A DNA stretch of 7,400 bases. Source: Deltaproteobacteria bacterium. Its GTDB lineage: Bacteria; Desulfobacterota; Desulfobacteria; Desulfobacterales; JAUVVS01. The stretch is from NCBI GenBank assembly GCA_030604545.1, contig JAUVVS010000093.1, positions 1 through 7,400 of the forward strand, written 5' to 3'. Positions 5,367-7,400 of this stretch are shown piece by piece. Position 1 is the stretch's first letter; the number at the start of each line of letters is the position of its first letter. The notes beneath the pieces are model-generated. The model saw only the letters and a list, made by a program, of their open reading frames with translations. It did no database searches and was not told the DNA's origin. Position numbers and translations under genes: made by a program.

Positions 5367-7400
5367 TCAATCGTCCTTGGCAGGAGATGAGGGCTTTGGG
5401 GTGTTCATCTTCTTAAGGGCGGCTCGCCGAACCCGTGGATCGCGATCTTTCACATAGAGATCAAGCACTTCTGCCGCTCTGGGATGAGATATCTGTGTCA
5501 GGGCAAAAGCAGCAGTTGCTCTAGCAATAGAGCTCTGCTTTTTGCGGAGTGATAAAAACCTTACGGGTGCTATAATTTTAGCCAATGGTTCAATACCGCC
5601 TGGGTCAGCGATCCGCCCAAGAGCCTTGCAGCAAGCAACCAGGCGCTCGGTCTCTTTAGTTGATTCAAGCAAGGAAACAAGTCCGTCTACTGCTCCCGCA
5701 GACTTTAGTTTACCCAATGATTCGATGGCAACCATTGCCAAACCTATATCTTCGTGGTTTGCATAATCCAAAAGCAATAAAGTTACCTCCTCGTCATTCA
5801 AACGTTCAGCAAGACGAAGCGCCGCCTTCCGCACCTTGATATTCCTTTCACCTATGGTGTAAGCCAACTCTGTTTCGAGATCCTTTGTGACATTATCGAT
5901 CACCTCCAGGATTCTCACACGTTCTTCTACAAAGCCCTCTATAACAAGTTCACTCTTGAGAATCTTTGCCGCTTCCGAACCCAGCTTTCCAAGTAGATGG
6001 GAAGCAATTTGTCTCAATCTAAGGTTATCTTCCTTTTTGATGACCTCAATGAGTACAGGCAAAGCTACAGGACCAAGGTTGCCGAGAAGTCTGGCTGTTT
6101 GCTGCATCCGGGAAGGATCTTGAGATTTCAAATCATCCAATAGTATCCTCTGAATCTTTTGATCCAGGTCTTGAATGAAAATTATTTCTTTAGGCTGAAC
6201 CTGCTCATCTTTGTTATCTTGCAATTGTTGCCGGCGCTTTTGTAGATGTTTAAGAATTCGATTTGCACGTTGATAGTCATCAAATTGGATGAAGTTGTAA
6301 GCGGTTCGAGAAAGGAGTATGCCCATTTCTTTAAGAAGATCTAGGCTTTTCTCTTCTACCAAAATGAGCAGAAGCGGATCCGTCAGCATTTCCACAAATT
6401 GAGGTTGAGAGACAAGATCCAGATCTTTCAACAAATTGTCACAAAGACGGATCACTTGTAAACGAGTTTGAGGTGCTTTGTCTGCAAATTCCTTAAAAAG
6501 CAGGTTAATTAACTTCTTAGCCTTTTTCACATCACCCTTAAGAACGAGATCATCCAGCTGTTGTGCTATTGATTCGAGGAAGGCCTCGGTTTGCCGGTCC
6601 TCATCTTCCAAAGGAACTTCTGATATAGTTTCTTCATCTTCCGGCTCTTCAACAGGCTCCTCCCTTTCAGAATCGATGCCGGCCTGATGCTCTAGAATCT
6701 CATAAAGAGTCTGGTCGAAGAAGATGCCGGAAAATTGTTGCTTTCCGGCAAAACGCTGCCAGAATTCGCTGTTCAATTCATCAGCTTTTGTTCGACCAAG
6801 CGCTGTAATGAAAGATTTCAGCTCTCGAGTTGAGACCTCCTTTAGAAACGTAAGGCTGCTGAGTCCGATTTTCCCTAAAAGCTTGAGAAAACCATCAGCT
6901 ATACCCTTAAAACCAGAAGTGTCTATACTTGCACCGTTGACTAAAAGAGCCTCACCAACCTGTGCCAAAGTAAGGGCAGGCCTCCTTAGCAGGAAGCCGT
7001 CGAGAGCCTTTTGAAACGCTTCAATGGAATTCTTGACGCCTTTGCTCTCCGGCGGATAGAGCCTGATATTGCTGGCTGCAGTGATCAGACTTCGGATCAC
7101 CTGGGGAATCTGGGCATAATCCTGCTCATCCAGCTCCTGATCCTGATCAAGCAGTTTAGCAGAATCACGTATTGGTACATCCTTGTCACCTTTAAGAGGT
7201 ATTTCTTGGTCTTCACGTGTTTCTTCTGCTCCCTCCATGGTTGTGTAACGCACCTGTTTTAGGTCTATATGAAGTAACCGCTGTTCCCTTGAAAATCGTT
7301 GCCAAAAACGGCGGTCAATAATTTTCCTGCTAACCATGCTTAGGGACTCAAGCATCACCATCAATTCGTTCTCGCCTATACCACGAGAAAATGCAATGCC
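5367..7400 (-). CDS. HEAT-repeat protein with duplicated N-terminal module (5'-partial at window edge)
   Basis: At least 677 aa are visible; the frame stays open to the window edge, so the true start lies outside. Numbering here begins at the edge codon (7398-7400). Residues 1-52 and 182-233 are two copies of one segment, sharing FWQRF at 32-36 and 213-217. The second copy follows a helical block with RLYPP (113-117). An acidic, disordered-looking linker (about 243-272) leads to a helical middle region. About seven HEAT-type helix pairs then span 428-665, with hydrophobic patterns such as ARLLGNLG, ASHLLGKLG, AIESLGKL and ALGRIADPGG. The tail is Pro/Ser/Lys-rich and the stop is TGA. No signal peptide or TM is visible in this part, so it is probably a cytoplasmic scaffold that binds proteins through the HEAT solenoid. 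TTG and ATG codons at 7362-7364 and 7359-7361 were not taken as the start, because the duplicated segment continues upstream of them. Partners are unknown. Confidence 0.87.
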   Translation of the reverse strand, partial: GIAFSRGIGENELMVMLESLSMVSRKIIDRRFWQRFSREQRLLHIDLKQVRYTTMEGAEETREDQEIPLKGDKDVPIRDSAKLLDQDQELDEQDYAQIPQVIRSLITAASNIRLYPPESKGVKNSIEAFQKALDGFLLRRPALTLAQVGEALLVNGASIDTSGFKGIADGFLKLLGKIGLSSLTFLKEVSTRELKSFITALGRTKADELNSEFWQRFAGKQQFSGIFFDQTLYEILEHQAGIDSEREEPVEEPEDEETISEVPLEDEDRQTEAFLESIAQQLDDLVLKGDVKKAKKLINLLFKEFADKAPQTRLQVIRLCDNLLKDLDLVSQPQFVEMLTDPLLLILVEEKSLDLLKEMGILLSRTAYNFIQFDDYQRANRILKHLQKRRQQLQDNKDEQVQPKEIIFIQDLDQKIQRILLDDLKSQDPSRMQQTARLLGNLGPVALPVLIEVIKKEDNLRLRQIASHLLGKLGSEAAKILKSELVIEGFVEERVRILEVIDNVTKDLETELAYTIGERNIKVRKAALRLAERLNDEEVTLLLLDYANHEDIGLAMVAIESLGKLKSAGAVDGLVSLLESTKETERLVACCKALGRIADPGGIEPLAKIIAPVRFLSLRKKQSSIARATAAFALTQISHPRAAEVLDLYVKDRDPRVRRAALKKMNTPKPSSPAKDD

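Noticed and set aside
5542..7262. Plus-strand ORFs of 69-96 aa opposite the HEAT protein
   Set aside because: Ser/Arg/Leu-rich translations typical of antisense frames of a helical, charged protein; no start signals seen.
7359..7364. TTG (7362-7364) or ATG (7359-7361) as the start of the HEAT protein
   Set aside because: The frame is open to the window edge, and the residues upstream of these codons align with the internal duplicate. Only a weak AGGCGAG lies upstream.
1..7400. Mobile element, toxin-antitoxin, CRISPR or tRNA content
   Set aside because: No transposase, integrase, spacer array, tRNA-like cloverleaf or small two-gene toxin module was found; the 5275-5309 repeat has contiguous 8-bp units and no spacers.

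Overview
The window is AT-rich bacterial DNA, densely packed with long genes behind strong AGGAGG-type ribosome binding sites. I infer a Gram-negative, probably a deltaproteobacterium in the broad sense (Desulfobacterota or relatives). The reasons are a signal-peptide outer-membrane barrel, a CHASE2-fused Hanks-type Ser/Thr kinase, a large HEAT-repeat protein and the general protein style. No rRNA, tRNA, integrase, transposase or CRISPR array is visible, so nothing fixes the taxonomy firmly and nothing marks the region as mobile.

Layout. One gene points right: a membrane-anchored CHASE2/TPR-like/Ser-Thr kinase (74-2614). Four genes point left: a HEAT-repeat protein cut by the right edge (5367-7400), an outer-membrane beta-barrel of TIGR04219 type (4465-5232), a four-TM protein with long coiled coils (3437-4420), and an exported von Willebrand factor A (VWA) protein with an intact MIDAS motif (2657-3415). 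The kinase and the VWA gene are convergent with only 42 bp between their stop codons. The barrel, four-TM and VWA genes follow each other with gaps of 44 and 21 bp and good Shine-Dalgarno sites, so they look like one transcription unit. The 133-bp gap between the HEAT gene and the barrel is the only real upstream control region. It holds a three-unit 8-bp tandem repeat running into a 19-bp near-palindrome.

How the genes may work together (inference). Predicted locations run across the envelope: outer-membrane barrel, periplasmic VWA metal-ion-dependent adhesion domain, inner-membrane four-TM protein with cytoplasmic coiled coils, and an inner-membrane kinase with a periplasmic sensor. The VWA and four-TM pair is the best candidate here for an undescribed envelope complex. 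The kinase may be its regulator, but its opposite orientation makes that link only a proximity argument. The HEAT protein is probably a cytoplasmic scaffold and is not clearly part of the same unit. Its reading frame stays open to the window edge, and the edge segment aligns without gaps to an internal segment, showing a duplicated N-terminal module.
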